A stretch of DNA of 64,000 nt from SAR116 cluster bacterium AG-337-N21 (lineage in GTDB: Bacteria; Pseudomonadota; Alphaproteobacteria; Puniceispirillales; Marisalimonadaceae), in the NCBI GenBank assembly GCA_003282145.1, contig QBZZ01000001.1:124001-188000 (forward strand). The letters run 5' to 3'. The position numbers were made by a program, and so were the translations under genes. Below the pieces are notes generated by a model that made no database searches, had not been told where the DNA came from, and worked only from the letters and a program-made list of their open reading frames with translations. Numbering within the stretch: position 1 is the stretch's first letter; each line of letters starts with the position of its first letter. This document shows, one piece after another, positions 1-8,854 of the stretch.

Positions 1-1
1 T

Positions 2-583
2 GTTCAGAAAGTTTCGTGGGCTCTTTGCGAATTAAATATTGAATTTAAGTGGCATGATGAGCATGGAAAGTTTGGAACTGTTAATGTAGAAAACTATGAG
101 AAAATAAACCCTCAACTGATTGTTCCTTCTTTAGATCATAATGGTACTATAATTAATCAATCGAACAGCATTGTAAGATATCTTTATAGAAAATATACTG
201 ATGTTTACGAAATATCAAAAGCAGAAGATATAGCAATTGCTGAGCAGTGGATGGAATTTCAAGCAACTGACTTACAATTGAATATGACACCAATATTCTG
301 GGGATTAGTAAGAAACCCTCCTGAAGATCGGGATCAAGAGCTTATTGATAAGAATGTTGTTTTATTGAATAAAAAATTTGAAATCTTTGATAATTTTTTG
401 AGCGACCGGGAGTATATTTTAAATAATAGTTTTGGTATGTCAGATATTATTATGGGTGTTGCTTCCTATAGGTATAATTCTTTGCCAATAGAGCGTCCTA
501 ATTTAACAAATTTAAAACTTTGGTATGATAAAATAAGTAAACGAGACTGTTTTAATAAAAATATTTTTGGTACTTTTTCCTAA
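2..583 (+). CDS. Glutathione S-transferase, 5' end missing at window edge
   Basis: The reading frame is open from base 2 to the stop at 581-583, so the start lies outside the window. The visible part begins inside the thioredoxin-like N-terminal domain. A VPSLDH stretch and then NSIVRYL match the GST pattern of a cis-proline loop followed by the glutathione gamma-glutamyl-binding segment (usually ESxAIxxYL). The rest is the helical C-terminal domain with an MSDIIMGVASYRY helix typical of bacterial GSTs. GSTs conjugate or reduce substrates with glutathione in the cytosol. It ends 30 bases before a beta-hydroxyacid dehydrogenase on the same strand, so the two may be co-transcribed. The substrate cannot be told. 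Confidence 0.85.
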   Translation, partial: VQKVSWALCELNIEFKWHDEHGKFGTVNVENYEKINPQLIVPSLDHNGTIINQSNSIVRYLYRKYTDVYEISKAEDIAIAEQWMEFQATDLQLNMTPIFWGLVRNPPEDRDQELIDKNVVLLNKKFEIFDNFLSDREYILNNSFGMSDIIMGVASYRYNSLPIERPNLTNLKLWYDKISKRDCFNKNIFGTFS

Positions 584-613
584 ATTAATGAGTACCTGCC
601 TCAGGAGATTCTC

Positions 614-1501
614 ATGGAAAAAATAGGATTTATTGGCTTAGGTAACATGGGTGCCCCCCTTGCTAAAAAATTGCTTAAAAAATACCAGCTTTTTGTTCAT
701 GACCTTGATGAAAATAATATTAAATACTTTACAGACAAAGGAGCATCGGCTTGTTCTAATCCTTCAGAATTAGCCTCGCAAACTTCACGAATTTTTTTAT
801 GTTTACCAACCAGTGCTATTGTAGAAAAAGTTATAAATGGAGATAATGGATTAATAAAATCTGCTAAGAAGGATACATATATTATTGACATGACAACAGG
901 AGAGCCAGAAATTACCAGAAAAATTTCTAAGGCGCTTAAACAAAAAGATATTAATTTTATAGATGCTCCAGTAAGTGGGGGGCCCAAAGGAGCTAACCAA
1001 GGCAATATAGCTATAATGGTAGGTGGAACTGAAGATCAATTTTCTACTATTAAACCTATAATGGACGATATCAGTTCAAATATATTCTATGCAGGTGAGA
1101 TTGGATCAGGACATTCAATCAAAGCGGGTAACAACTTACTCAATTTAATATGTAGAATGGCTACATTCGAAGTTATCTCCATGCTTGTAAAAGACGGTGT
1201 TGAGCCTGAAAAAGCAGTGAATATTATCCAGAAGAGTTCTGGAAGAAACTATGCAACAGAAATCACACTTCCGGACAATATTCTTTCTGGAAAAATGATC
1301 CAAGGTTTCAGCACTGGTTTGATGAAAAAGGATGCTGGTGTTGCAACTAAAATTGCTGACGCTAATCAAGTTAAAATTCCACTAGGACAATTATCTCAAG
1401 AGCTTTTAAAAACTACAATAGATGAATTTGGTGAAGAAGCTGATATGAGCAACGTTGCTCTTACGTACGAAAAACTCTCTGGTGCTAAAATTAGACCTTA
1501 A
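614..1501 (+). CDS. NAD(P)-dependent beta-hydroxyacid dehydrogenase (3-hydroxyisobutyrate dehydrogenase family)
   Basis: A 295-residue protein, the normal length for the family. An AGGAG Shine-Dalgarno sits six bases before the ATG. Seen in the sequence: the GLGNMG dinucleotide-binding loop (residues 8-13), the substrate-binding DAPVSGG (117-123), and the catalytic segment GSGHSIKAGNN with the expected lysine at 170 and asparagine at 174. Family members oxidise 3-hydroxyisobutyrate, tartronate semialdehyde partners or related hydroxyacids with NAD(P). The exact substrate is not readable from sequence. It follows a GST gene by 30 bases and converges on the flavin monooxygenase. A second, partial member of this family lies at the far right end of the window. 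Confidence 0.9.
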   Translation: MEKIGFIGLGNMGAPLAKKLLKKYQLFVHDLDENNIKYFTDKGASACSNPSELASQTSRIFLCLPTSAIVEKVINGDNGLIKSAKKDTYIIDMTTGEPEITRKISKALKQKDINFIDAPVSGGPKGANQGNIAIMVGGTEDQFSTIKPIMDDISSNIFYAGEIGSGHSIKAGNNLLNLICRMATFEVISMLVKDGVEPEKAVNIIQKSSGRNYATEITLPDNILSGKMIQGFSTGLMKKDAGVATKIADANQVKIPLGQLSQELLKTTIDEFGEEADMSNVALTYEKLSGAKIRP

Positions 1502-1512
1502 GATTTATCCAG

Positions 1513-3276
1513 TTAATTCAGTATACCATCTTTGATCGCTTTAATTTGTAAAGCTAAGAATTTTGAAAAAATTCTGCATTGAGCTAAACTTCCTGCATGA
1601 AACCATAATCCAGGTTGTTTAGTCTGCATCCACATATTTCTTAGTTCTTGTCTATTGTTATCAAACCCCCAAATAGGTCCAATCTTATCAAAAACTGATT
1701 TTCCAAAAAACTTTTCAACCACATATTCTTGACCTTTGTAACCGGTTGCGGTGACCATCAAATCAATTTCAAAATTTTCGCCTGATTTCATCTCTATTCC
1801 TGAAGGATTAAAATTAGAGATGTCTGAAAATTGTATTACTTTAATCTTTCCATTAGCTATTAAATCAGATGCTCCTACATTAAAATAATAACCACCACCT
1901 CTAGTTAAATATTTAAATTGCCATCCAGTATTTTCTTCACCGTATTCTAATCTAAATCCAACTTCTTCTAATTTATCCAATAAAGGCTTATCAATCTCTT
2001 TTGTTTTTTGTGTGAGAAGTTGATGTGTTTTTTTCAGAACATCAAGAGGAGTTGAAATAGTAATTAAATCACAATCGTCCGTGTTGGGACCTTCTTTATA
2101 TAATTGATAAGGTAGTTGTGCGCTTGGCTCAACATTAACAACCATAGATGGCGATCTCTGGACTACTTTAACATTTGCACCATGGACATATAAATCTTGT
2201 GCAACATCATGGGCACTAGTACCTGTTCCATACACTAATACATTTTTACCTTTATAATCTCTACCACTACTGTAGTCTGTAGAGTGTATTACCTTACCCT
2301 TATAACCTTCCATTCCAGGAATTTTATTGCGATTAGGAACTGAGCTTACACCTACAGCCATTACTATATGCTTAGGCTTCAATATCCTTTCATTACCATC
2401 AGATAATCTAAGTATAACCTTCCAATTTTTTTCGGCTTCATTATATTCTGCACTAATAAAAGTCGTTTTTGTCCAAACATTTAACTCCATACTCTCAGCA
2501 TAATACTCAAACCATCCTGCTAATTTGTCTTTGGGAATATATGTTGGCCAGGTAGGCGGAAATGGCATGTAAGGAAGGTGATTTACATGTGTCTGATTAT
2601 GCAATTTTAGAGAGTGATACCTATTTCTCCAGTTATCCCCTACCCTTTCATTTTTATCTATAACAAGGGTGTCTATATTTTGTTGCTTTAATCTTGCAGC
2701 AATTGATAAGCCAGCTTGTCCACTCCCAACAACTAAAACTTCAGGGTCTCTATCTTTATATAACCTATCTTCTGTTCTGACATCTAACCAATTGGGGCCC
2801 TCTAAGTTGTTTTCATATTCGTCTTCTTTCTTGTTAAATGAAGAGTTGAGGTTACTTAAAGCTGTAAGAAAACTCCATGCTTTAAACATTCTTGGAGCCT
2901 CAAGGTCTTCGTATAGTCTTACAACACCCTCACAATGTCCAAATTTTGTTTTAAATTTTAAAATTACTTCTATTACATTTTTACCAGCTCTAATAACTTC
3001 CCTAGGTTGTGTTCTTTGAGGGTCGATAGTAAAGTCTCTTGCGGTAACATCTAAAACCTTATCATAAAGTTTAGGAATTATATTCTGTTTGCCGGATGTT
3101 GTTTGAATCTGCCAAGTCAGCGCCAATATGTCTCTCCAATGGCAATCTTCAAAAAACAATTTATTGAGATTTTCAATAGAATCTTTTTTATTATGTTTAT
3201 CAGATATAGCTTCGTTAAAACTTAAAAGCCAATTATCTACTTCATTTCGAACGTTAACGATATGACTGTCTAACAA
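1513..3276 (-). CDS. Flavin-containing monooxygenase with N-terminal NTF2/SnoaL-like domain
   Basis: Two-part protein: an N-terminal NTF2/SnoaL-like region of roughly 150 residues, then an FAD/NADPH monooxygenase. Seen: FAD loop GSGQAG (about residues 184-189 from the start chosen here), an FMO-type G-x3-HS-x2-Y stretch (KGKVIHSTDY), NADPH loop GTGTSA and a C-terminal ATGY. The family inserts one oxygen from O2 into N, S or carbonyl substrates. The frame is open further upstream to a TTG at 3324, but nothing resembling a ribosome site precedes that codon. A GGAG at 3283-3286 lies six bases before the in-frame TTG at 3276, which I therefore take as the start (587 residues). It is convergent with the hydroxyacid dehydrogenase. 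The substrate is unknown. Confidence 0.88.
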   Translation of the reverse strand: MLDSHIVNVRNEVDNWLLSFNEAISDKHNKKDSIENLNKLFFEDCHWRDILALTWQIQTTSGKQNIIPKLYDKVLDVTARDFTIDPQRTQPREVIRAGKNVIEVILKFKTKFGHCEGVVRLYEDLEAPRMFKAWSFLTALSNLNSSFNKKEDEYENNLEGPNWLDVRTEDRLYKDRDPEVLVVGSGQAGLSIAARLKQQNIDTLVIDKNERVGDNWRNRYHSLKLHNQTHVNHLPYMPFPPTWPTYIPKDKLAGWFEYYAESMELNVWTKTTFISAEYNEAEKNWKVILRLSDGNERILKPKHIVMAVGVSSVPNRNKIPGMEGYKGKVIHSTDYSSGRDYKGKNVLVYGTGTSAHDVAQDLYVHGANVKVVQRSPSMVVNVEPSAQLPYQLYKEGPNTDDCDLITISTPLDVLKKTHQLLTQKTKEIDKPLLDKLEEVGFRLEYGEENTGWQFKYLTRGGGYYFNVGASDLIANGKIKVIQFSDISNFNPSGIEMKSGENFEIDLMVTATGYKGQEYVVEKFFGKSVFDKIGPIWGFDNNRQELRNMWMQTKQPGLWFHAGSLAQCRIFSKFLALQIKAIKDGILN

Positions 3277-3399
3277 CAAAAACTCCAAAAAAAATAGAAA
3301 AGTTATATTTATTTTATCAAACAAAACTTTCTAAGAACAGAAATTTTTTATAGGATATTATTATAAAATAAACATTTTTAAATCTTAAGGGGGTGCTTT

Positions 3400-4173
3400 A
3401 TGGATAGATTAGAACAAATAGCACAATTTATGTTGGATCAACATAACTCAAAACAAACCTTTCAAAACTTACCTGAAACGTTGATGCCGAAAGGTTTTGA
3501 TGAAGCCTATAAGGTACAACAAGTTTTTCAAAAAAACTCTGATCGAGGAGAATTAGGAGGGTTTAAAATAGCTTTGGCTTCTAGGATCCAACAAGAATTA
3601 TGCGGTATAGATCATCCTATAGCTGGCGGAATTTTTGCAAATGAAATAAAGAGTAGTCCTTCTACATTTGAACTAAGTAAATTTCACGGGTTAGGATTAG
3701 AGTTTGAAATAGCTGTTACTTTATCCGAAGATTTAAAGCCTGAAATGGGTTCATTTCATAAAAATAATATAAGGCAATATATCAAGTCACTTTCGCCTGC
3801 ATTTGAACTTATAATAGACAGGAATGCCGATTACTCCAATATAAACGCTTTGACTATGATTACAGACAATGCCTGGTGCTCAGGAATAGTTTTGGGTAAA
3901 GAACTTCCAAACTGGGAAAATTTAGATCTTGATATTATTAAATCTCAACTACTTTGGAATGATGAGCCTCCACAAAATGCAATGATTAAAGACGCAAATC
4001 CCTTAGAGTCATTATCTTGGGTTGCTAATTTACTACTCTCTCATGGACGGACAATTCCTAAAGGTAGTGTTATAATTACTGGTAGTGTAATTAAAACACG
4101 AGCGCCACAAAGAGGAGACCATATTATTTATAAAGTGGGCAATTTATCTGAGGTTGAAATTAAAATTATCTAA
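3400..4173 (+). CDS. 2-oxopent-4-enoate hydratase / fumarylacetoacetate hydrolase family protein
   Basis: A 257-residue protein of hydratase length, preceded by a strong AAGGGGG about six bases before the ATG. The order of motifs is that of 2-keto-4-pentenoate hydratases such as MhpD: GFKIAL near residue 55, a GLEFEIAV segment carrying metal-binding glutamates near 105, SLSPAFELIIDR near 130, and a C-terminal TGSVIK followed by GDHI. In the family these residues bind a divalent metal and the 2-oxo acid in order to add water to a dienol in aromatic meta-cleavage. No extradiol dioxygenase or aldolase is nearby, so a meta-cleavage role is only one possibility. It is divergent from the flavin monooxygenase. 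Confidence 0.82.
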   Translation: MDRLEQIAQFMLDQHNSKQTFQNLPETLMPKGFDEAYKVQQVFQKNSDRGELGGFKIALASRIQQELCGIDHPIAGGIFANEIKSSPSTFELSKFHGLGLEFEIAVTLSEDLKPEMGSFHKNNIRQYIKSLSPAFELIIDRNADYSNINALTMITDNAWCSGIVLGKELPNWENLDLDIIKSQLLWNDEPPQNAMIKDANPLESLSWVANLLLSHGRTIPKGSVIITGSVIKTRAPQRGDHIIYKVGNLSEVEIKII

Positions 4174-4183
4174 TAAAGCTATT

Positions 4184-4957
4184 CTAAATAAATACTTCAA
4201 ATTCTACGAGAGATTGAATTATCATTTTTAAAGCTGCAATACTAAAAAATATAAGTAATAAGTTTTTAAATGTTTTTGCATTTATTTTATTTCTTAACTT
4301 TTCACCAATCTGGAAGCCTATCACAGCTGTTACAGAACCAAGTGCTCCATAAATAAACATATTTGGTTGAAATACACCTGTGGCAATATACCCAACAGAA
4401 ACAGGAATACATCCAATCGTAATTAAAAAACCACTAACATCAACAAAATGTTTGGGTTTAACATTTTTCATCAAAAGATACATTGTCACAGGAACTGCCC
4501 AAATTGAAGCGGCCCCTCCAAATATTCCACCTAAGGTTCCTAAGATACTTTGCCAAAACACATCATGTTTTGGGTTCATTTTAAAGTTAAATCCAAAGAA
4601 ATTTACACTTACGAACAACAAAACTGCACATGCAAAAATTATTCTTACAACATTATCGCCGATTTGGTTTGCATAAAATGAAGTTATCAAAATGCAAATT
4701 ACCAGTGTAATTGCAAAGTATTTATAGTTAGCAACTATTTTTTTTGGATTATCCGCCTTACTGAATTGCCAAATATTGGTAACGGTCATGGGTATAAGAT
4801 TAAGTCCTAAAGCCATCAATGGTGAAATGAAAAACGTCATTATCGTTATAGCGGTAGTAGGAAGACCAATTCCAATTACGCCTTTTACAACGCCAGCTAG
4901 AAAAAATGCAATAGCAACTATGATGGAAATTTCATTACCGTTATTTAAAATATCCAA
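4184..4957 (-). CDS. TauE/SafE (TSUP) family membrane exporter
   Basis: A 257-residue integral membrane protein with about seven or eight hydrophobic segments. The N-terminal AGVVKGVIGIGLP is the hallmark first repeat of the TauE/SafE family, and the second half carries the matching GGIFGGAASIWAVP repeat. Members move small organic or inorganic anions such as sulfite, sulfoacetate or other carboxylates across the inner membrane. The start is TTG with GGAAG eight bases upstream. It ends eleven bases from the convergent hydratase and lies downstream of an EamA exporter on the same strand. No sulfur-metabolism gene is adjacent, so the substrate is open. Confidence 0.87.
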   Translation of the reverse strand: MDILNNGNEISIIVAIAFFLAGVVKGVIGIGLPTTAITIMTFFISPLMALGLNLIPMTVTNIWQFSKADNPKKIVANYKYFAITLVICILITSFYANQIGDNVVRIIFACAVLLFVSVNFFGFNFKMNPKHDVFWQSILGTLGGIFGGAASIWAVPVTMYLLMKNVKPKHFVDVSGFLITIGCIPVSVGYIATGVFQPNMFIYGALGSVTAVIGFQIGEKLRNKINAKTFKNLLLIFFSIAALKMIIQSLVEFEVFI

Positions 4958-5001
4958 AACTTAAACTTCCATGAAACTTAGAGAATTTACAATCTAACAT
5001 G

Positions 5002-5031
5002 TATATTTAATTATATTTAACTATATTTAAC
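5002..5031. repeat. Three 10-bp direct repeats (TATATTTAAY) upstream of the TauE gene
   Basis: Units at 5002-5011, 5012-5021 and 5022-5031 differ only in the last base (T, C, C) and are followed by a run of T. The period is close to one helical turn, so the A/T tracts are in phase, the arrangement that bends DNA. They lie 45-74 bases upstream of the TauE/SafE start, between two minus-strand genes. They could be a curved promoter element or an operator, or a chance low-complexity tract. Confidence 0.5.
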
Positions 5032-5051
5032 TTTTTTGATTTGAGTACTGT

Positions 5052-5897
5052 TTATCCAACTCTCAAAAATAAAAGACCAAAAAATAAACCTACAATCAAA
5101 AATGATTTTATTAAATTTATCTTCTCTTTTAAAAAAAACAAACCTAATAAAATTGCAAATAAAATTGAAGTTTCCCTAATGGAAGACACAACAGCAATAG
5201 GTAGAAACAAGCATGCCCAAACTACAATACCATAAGCTGCATATGATGCAGTTCCTCCAATAAAAAATGAACGTTTTCCACTAATGAAAATTCTTTTTAT
5301 TATGTCTCTATCTTTACATTTAGCATAAAAGTAAAATATTAAACCATTAATCAAAGTCATCGTACTATAAAAACCAATTGGATTTTGTGTTACTCTTGCG
5401 CCATAACCATCTACAATTGAATAACTAGCAATAAAGCAACCTGTTATAATAGCTAAGCTGAAACCCTTTATACTGGAATCACGGCTTAGGAATTGTTTTA
5501 ATCCATAAATTATCAAAGAAAGTGAAATAAGAAATATTCCTACCACTTCGTGAGAAGATATATTTTCTTCAAAGAAAAACAAACTGATAGTAATAATTAT
5601 TAGAGGAGACAACCCCCTTGCAATTGGATAAATTTCTGACAATTCACCAAATTTATATGCATTTAGAAGAAATATTTGATAAAAAAAATGAAGTAATGCA
5701 CTTATTAATATGTAACTTAAACCATTTGAATTAGGAAGACCAAAAACTAAAATTCCAATTAAGGCAAATGGTATATGACCTAGAACGACTGAAGTCATAC
5801 TTAATAATTTATCTTCAGAACCCCTTAAAATAAAGTTCCAAAGCGCGTGCAAGAATGCAGCAAATAGAACTGCAATTATAATGAAGGTGTCTATAAT
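5052..5897 (-). CDS. EamA/DMT-family transporter with a probable ATT start
   Basis: Ten-helix drug/metabolite-type carrier with two EamA repeats. The only usual start is TTG at 5852, but that begins inside the first membrane helix (HALWNFILRG is a typical helix-1 end in this family) and has no Shine-Dalgarno. Reading upstream, the frame stays open and adds a hydrophobic IIIAVLFAAFL stretch that completes helix 1. The extension begins at ATT (5897) with AGGA five bases before it. No ATG, GTG or TTG exists between 5852 and there. I therefore place the start at the ATT, giving 281 residues. The family exports or imports amino acids, nucleosides or other metabolites. The substrate is unknown. Confidence 0.78.
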   Translation of the reverse strand: MIDTFIIIAVLFAAFLHALWNFILRGSEDKLLSMTSVVLGHIPFALIGILVFGLPNSNGLSYILISALLHFFYQIFLLNAYKFGELSEIYPIARGLSPLIIITISLFFFEENISSHEVVGIFLISLSLIIYGLKQFLSRDSSIKGFSLAIITGCFIASYSIVDGYGARVTQNPIGFYSTMTLINGLIFYFYAKCKDRDIIKRIFISGKRSFFIGGTASYAAYGIVVWACLFLPIAVVSSIRETSILFAILLGLFFLKEKINLIKSFLIVGLFFGLLFLRVG

Positions 5898-5996
5898 GTT
5901 TTTCCTAAATTATGATTATTAGTTAAAAAATTATTTATTAATAATACTTAATTTAAACTATCTCATAATTTAAATTGGAAGCGTTAGCAAAATTCT

Positions 5997-7544
5997 TTAG
6001 ATCATAACTTCAATTAAGAATGGGCCTTTGTCTTTTAATCCATGCTTAAAATTTTTTACTAAGTCTTCTATATTATCTACTCTAACTGCATCAACTCCCA
6101 TACCCTTGGATACTGATACCCAGTCTAAAGACGGATCTTTTAAAGATAACATTTCCAAAGCTGATTTGCCTGGATTATCAACACCAACGTTCGTTAACTC
6201 ACCTTGTAGAATTTTGTAACTTTGGTTTGCGAATATTAATACAACTATGTCTAAATTTTCTCTGGCCATTGTCCACAAAGACTGGACAGTATACATCGCA
6301 CTACCATCTCCTTCTAAGGAAATAACTTTTTGGTCAGGACATGCAACTGCCGCACCTATGGCAACTGGCATTCCAAAACCAATTGATCCCCCACAATTAT
6401 TAAGCCATGTATGTGGATAAGAACCAGCTGTTTGATAAAAAAATTCTCTTCCAGTAGTTACAGATTCATCTACAACTATTGCGTTTTCTGGAATAAGAGC
6501 ACCCAAAACCATACCAAGCGAAGTTGGATTGATGGGACCACTTGGAATATCAGGAATTTTGAGTTCTGAAACTGTGCTTGGTTTATTATCACTAATTCCC
6601 ACTTTATCTGATAACTCATTAATAACATTAGTAATGTCATCTGAAAGTGAAGCTAATTCAATAAACTTTGTACTTTCTTGTGTTAGCACACCTGGTTTAT
6701 TTGGATATGCAAAAAAAGCAACAGGTCGCCTTGCTCCTATAATTATAATGCTGTCAAAGTCTTTTAGAACTTCAACAGCTTTATCAACCACGTAAGGAAT
6801 TCTAACTGAGTTTATTCTTCCTGCACCTTTATCTAATCGAGCATTAAACCAATCTGTTTTCATTGGACAACCTATTTTATCAGCTACTTTTGCTAGCTTT
6901 ATTAGATTTTTTTCTTCTAACGCTGAACCACCTACAAGTATTAGGGGATTTTTAGCTTCACGAAGAGCTATTACAGCTTCATCAATTAAATTTGAGGAAA
7001 CGGTACTATATTTATTTTTTAACTTAATAGATTGAATTGCGTTTCCTTCATTCCATGCAGTGTCACCAGGTAATATCAAAGTAGCAATTTGGCCTGGATT
7101 AATATTTGCCATTTCAATCGCCTCAGCTCCATCAACTGCAATATCTTTTGATGATTTACTGGTTTTAACCCAATGAGAAACAGGTCTTGCTATCCCTTCA
7201 ATATCTGAAGTCAATGGAGCATTGAGTTTTATATGATCAAGGGCGTGCTCTCCAACAATATTTACTATTCCTGAACTTGCCTTTTTTGCATTATGAAGAT
7301 TTGCAAGGCCATTAGCCAAACCAGGACCCAAATGTAGTAAAGTAGATGACGGAGACCTTTTCATCCTGAAGTAGCCGTCAGCTGCTCCTGTAGCACAACC
7401 CTCAAATAGACATAAAATACTTCTCATTTTATCGTATTTATCTAAAGCTGCTACAAAATGCATTTCAGATGTTCCTGGATTAGTAAAACAGACGTCTACA
7501 TTTCCTTCTAATAGAGTGCCAACTAAACTTTCTGCTCCGTTCAT
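5997..7544 (-). CDS. Thiamine-diphosphate enzyme of the acetolactate synthase large-subunit family
   Basis: A 515-residue three-domain ThDP enzyme. Seen: N-terminal PYR domain with the activating glutamate in LFEGCATGAADGY (Glu48), a central Rossmann-like domain with LVGGSAL, and the C-terminal PP domain with EGDGSAMY as the metal/ThDP site. It is shorter than biosynthetic IlvB (about 570) and lacks a nearby small subunit. It resembles the benzoylformate- or sulfopyruvate-decarboxylase-like group often labelled acetolactate synthase. It probably decarboxylates a 2-oxo acid in the cytosol. GGAGG lies a few bases before the ATG. It is the first gene before the EamA transporter on the minus strand, though about 100 bases separate them. 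The substrate is not readable. Confidence 0.85.
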   Translation of the reverse strand: MNGAESLVGTLLEGNVDVCFTNPGTSEMHFVAALDKYDKMRSILCLFEGCATGAADGYFRMKRSPSSTLLHLGPGLANGLANLHNAKKASSGIVNIVGEHALDHIKLNAPLTSDIEGIARPVSHWVKTSKSSKDIAVDGAEAIEMANINPGQIATLILPGDTAWNEGNAIQSIKLKNKYSTVSSNLIDEAVIALREAKNPLILVGGSALEEKNLIKLAKVADKIGCPMKTDWFNARLDKGAGRINSVRIPYVVDKAVEVLKDFDSIIIIGARRPVAFFAYPNKPGVLTQESTKFIELASLSDDITNVINELSDKVGISDNKPSTVSELKIPDIPSGPINPTSLGMVLGALIPENAIVVDESVTTGREFFYQTAGSYPHTWLNNCGGSIGFGMPVAIGAAVACPDQKVISLEGDGSAMYTVQSLWTMARENLDIVVLIFANQSYKILQGELTNVGVDNPGKSALEMLSLKDPSLDWVSVSKGMGVDAVRVDNIEDLVKNFKHGLKDKGPFLIEVMI

Positions 7545-7650
7545 CTAATCCTCCAGACTTATAATTATTTATTAACATATCAAATAAAAAATCTAATTGG
7601 TAATAAATTAATAATATGCCAATCTTTACAAAATATGTTTCGAGATTTGT

Positions 7651-8025
7651 ATGTTTAAATCATTAATTGAAAAAAATGAAAGACGAAGCCAACTTTCGAT
7701 TATGGCACAGTACCTTAATACATGTTTTATGATAAGCACTGTTGATGATGAATATTTAATTAGTATTGAAAAAGGCAATGTAACAAATGTCGAAGAAGGG
7801 CCGTTTATAATGCCAAGCTATATTTTTAAATTAACGGCTTCAAAGAATGAGTGGTTAAAATTTTTGCAATCAACTCCTCAACCAGGATCACATGACATTA
7901 TCGCAATGCTTAGAAGAAAGGTTTTAAAATTTGAAGGAGATCTCCATCCCTTAATGTCACACCTACTATACTTCAAATTGCTACTTGCCTCTCTAAGACC
8001 AGCGGAGGGTAATAATGAAAATTGA
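7651..8025 (+). CDS. SCP2 sterol-binding-domain-like protein
   Basis: A 124-residue soluble protein without signal peptide. The layout fits SCP2-like domains: a beta strand pattern YLISIEKG, then VEEGP, a TASKNEWLKFL segment and a C-terminal FEGDLHPLMSHLLYFKLLL helix that resembles the GD-x-x-L-M tail of the fold. In other bacteria such small proteins sit with lipid or CoA-ester enzymes and bind hydrophobic molecules. The stop overlaps the start of the following hydrolase by eleven bases, and that gene's Shine-Dalgarno is inside this one, so the two are translationally coupled. Assignment is from pattern only and the ligand is unknown. Confidence 0.55.
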   Translation: MFKSLIEKNERRSQLSIMAQYLNTCFMISTVDDEYLISIEKGNVTNVEEGPFIMPSYIFKLTASKNEWLKFLQSTPQPGSHDIIAMLRRKVLKFEGDLHPLMSHLLYFKLLLASLRPAEGNNEN

Positions 8026-8854
8026 AAAAGAACCTATAACTGGTAATTACGGTAAATTTGAAATAGACGGAGTTAAACACAGAATTTACTGGGAAGAAGC
8101 TGGTGAGGGTATTCCTTTAGTTTGTCTTCATACTGCAGGCTCTGATGGAAGACAATACAGAGCTCTTCTAAACGATAAAAAAATATTAAAAAAATATCGT
8201 GTTATAGTTTTTGATATGCCATGGCATGGTAAATCGTCACCTCCCGAAAATTCACAAGTTGGGCATTATAAACTTTCAACTGAGTCATATATTTCTCAAA
8301 TAATGAGCTTTATAGACGGTTTAGAATTAGTTAAGCCGGTTGTAATGGGCTGTTCAATAGGCGGTAGAATCATTCTACATCTAGCAATACATTTCCCTGA
8401 AAAGTTTAAAGCCCTAATAGGACTTCAAAGTGCCGGACATTTAGATCCTTATTACGATATTAGTTGGCTTCATAGGCAAGATGTACATGGCGGTGAAGTC
8501 TGTGGCGGAATTGCTTATGGTTTAATGGCTCCAACTAGCCCTGAAAATGATAAGTTTGAGACTATGTGGCATTATATGCAAGGTGGACCTGGTATTTTTA
8601 AAGGGGATTTATTTTTTTATAAATTTGATGGAAATATTGGAACAGAAATTAAAAAAATAGATAATTCAAAGTGTCCAATATTTTTACTTACAGGTGAATA
8701 TGATTATTCTGCAACTCCAGAAGAAACAAAGTCTCTTGCTGACACCATTGGAATCGAGATAGTTAAAATGAAGAATGTTGGTCACTTTCCAATGAGTGAA
8801 AACCCAGAAGAGTTTTTAAAATACTTGCATCCAGTTCTAGAAAAAATAAATTAA
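8015..8854 (+). CDS. Alpha/beta-fold hydrolase
   Basis: A 279-residue cytosolic hydrolase with a complete catalytic triad visible: nucleophile Ser114 in GCSIGG, acid Asp230 in GEYDYSA and His257 in NVGHFPMSENP. The oxyanion region HTAGSDGRQY near residue 40 is typical. Family members cleave esters, lactones or C-C bonds, for example enol-lactones in aromatic pathways, but no feature picks one. GGAGGG lies within the upstream SCP2-like gene, which it overlaps, suggesting the two products work on the same hydrophobic ester. It ends one base before the convergent SDR gene. Confidence 0.88.
   Translation: MKIEKEPITGNYGKFEIDGVKHRIYWEEAGEGIPLVCLHTAGSDGRQYRALLNDKKILKKYRVIVFDMPWHGKSSPPENSQVGHYKLSTESYISQIMSFIDGLELVKPVVMGCSIGGRIILHLAIHFPEKFKALIGLQSAGHLDPYYDISWLHRQDVHGGEVCGGIAYGLMAPTSPENDKFETMWHYMQGGPGIFKGDLFFYKFDGNIGTEIKKIDNSKCPIFLLTGEYDYSATPEETKSLADTIGIEIVKMKNVGHFPMSENPEEFLKYLHPVLEKIN

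Noticed and set aside
697-1005. 102-residue minus-strand frame in the hydroxyacid dehydrogenase gene
   Set aside because: Antisense shadow of a clearly recognised gene.
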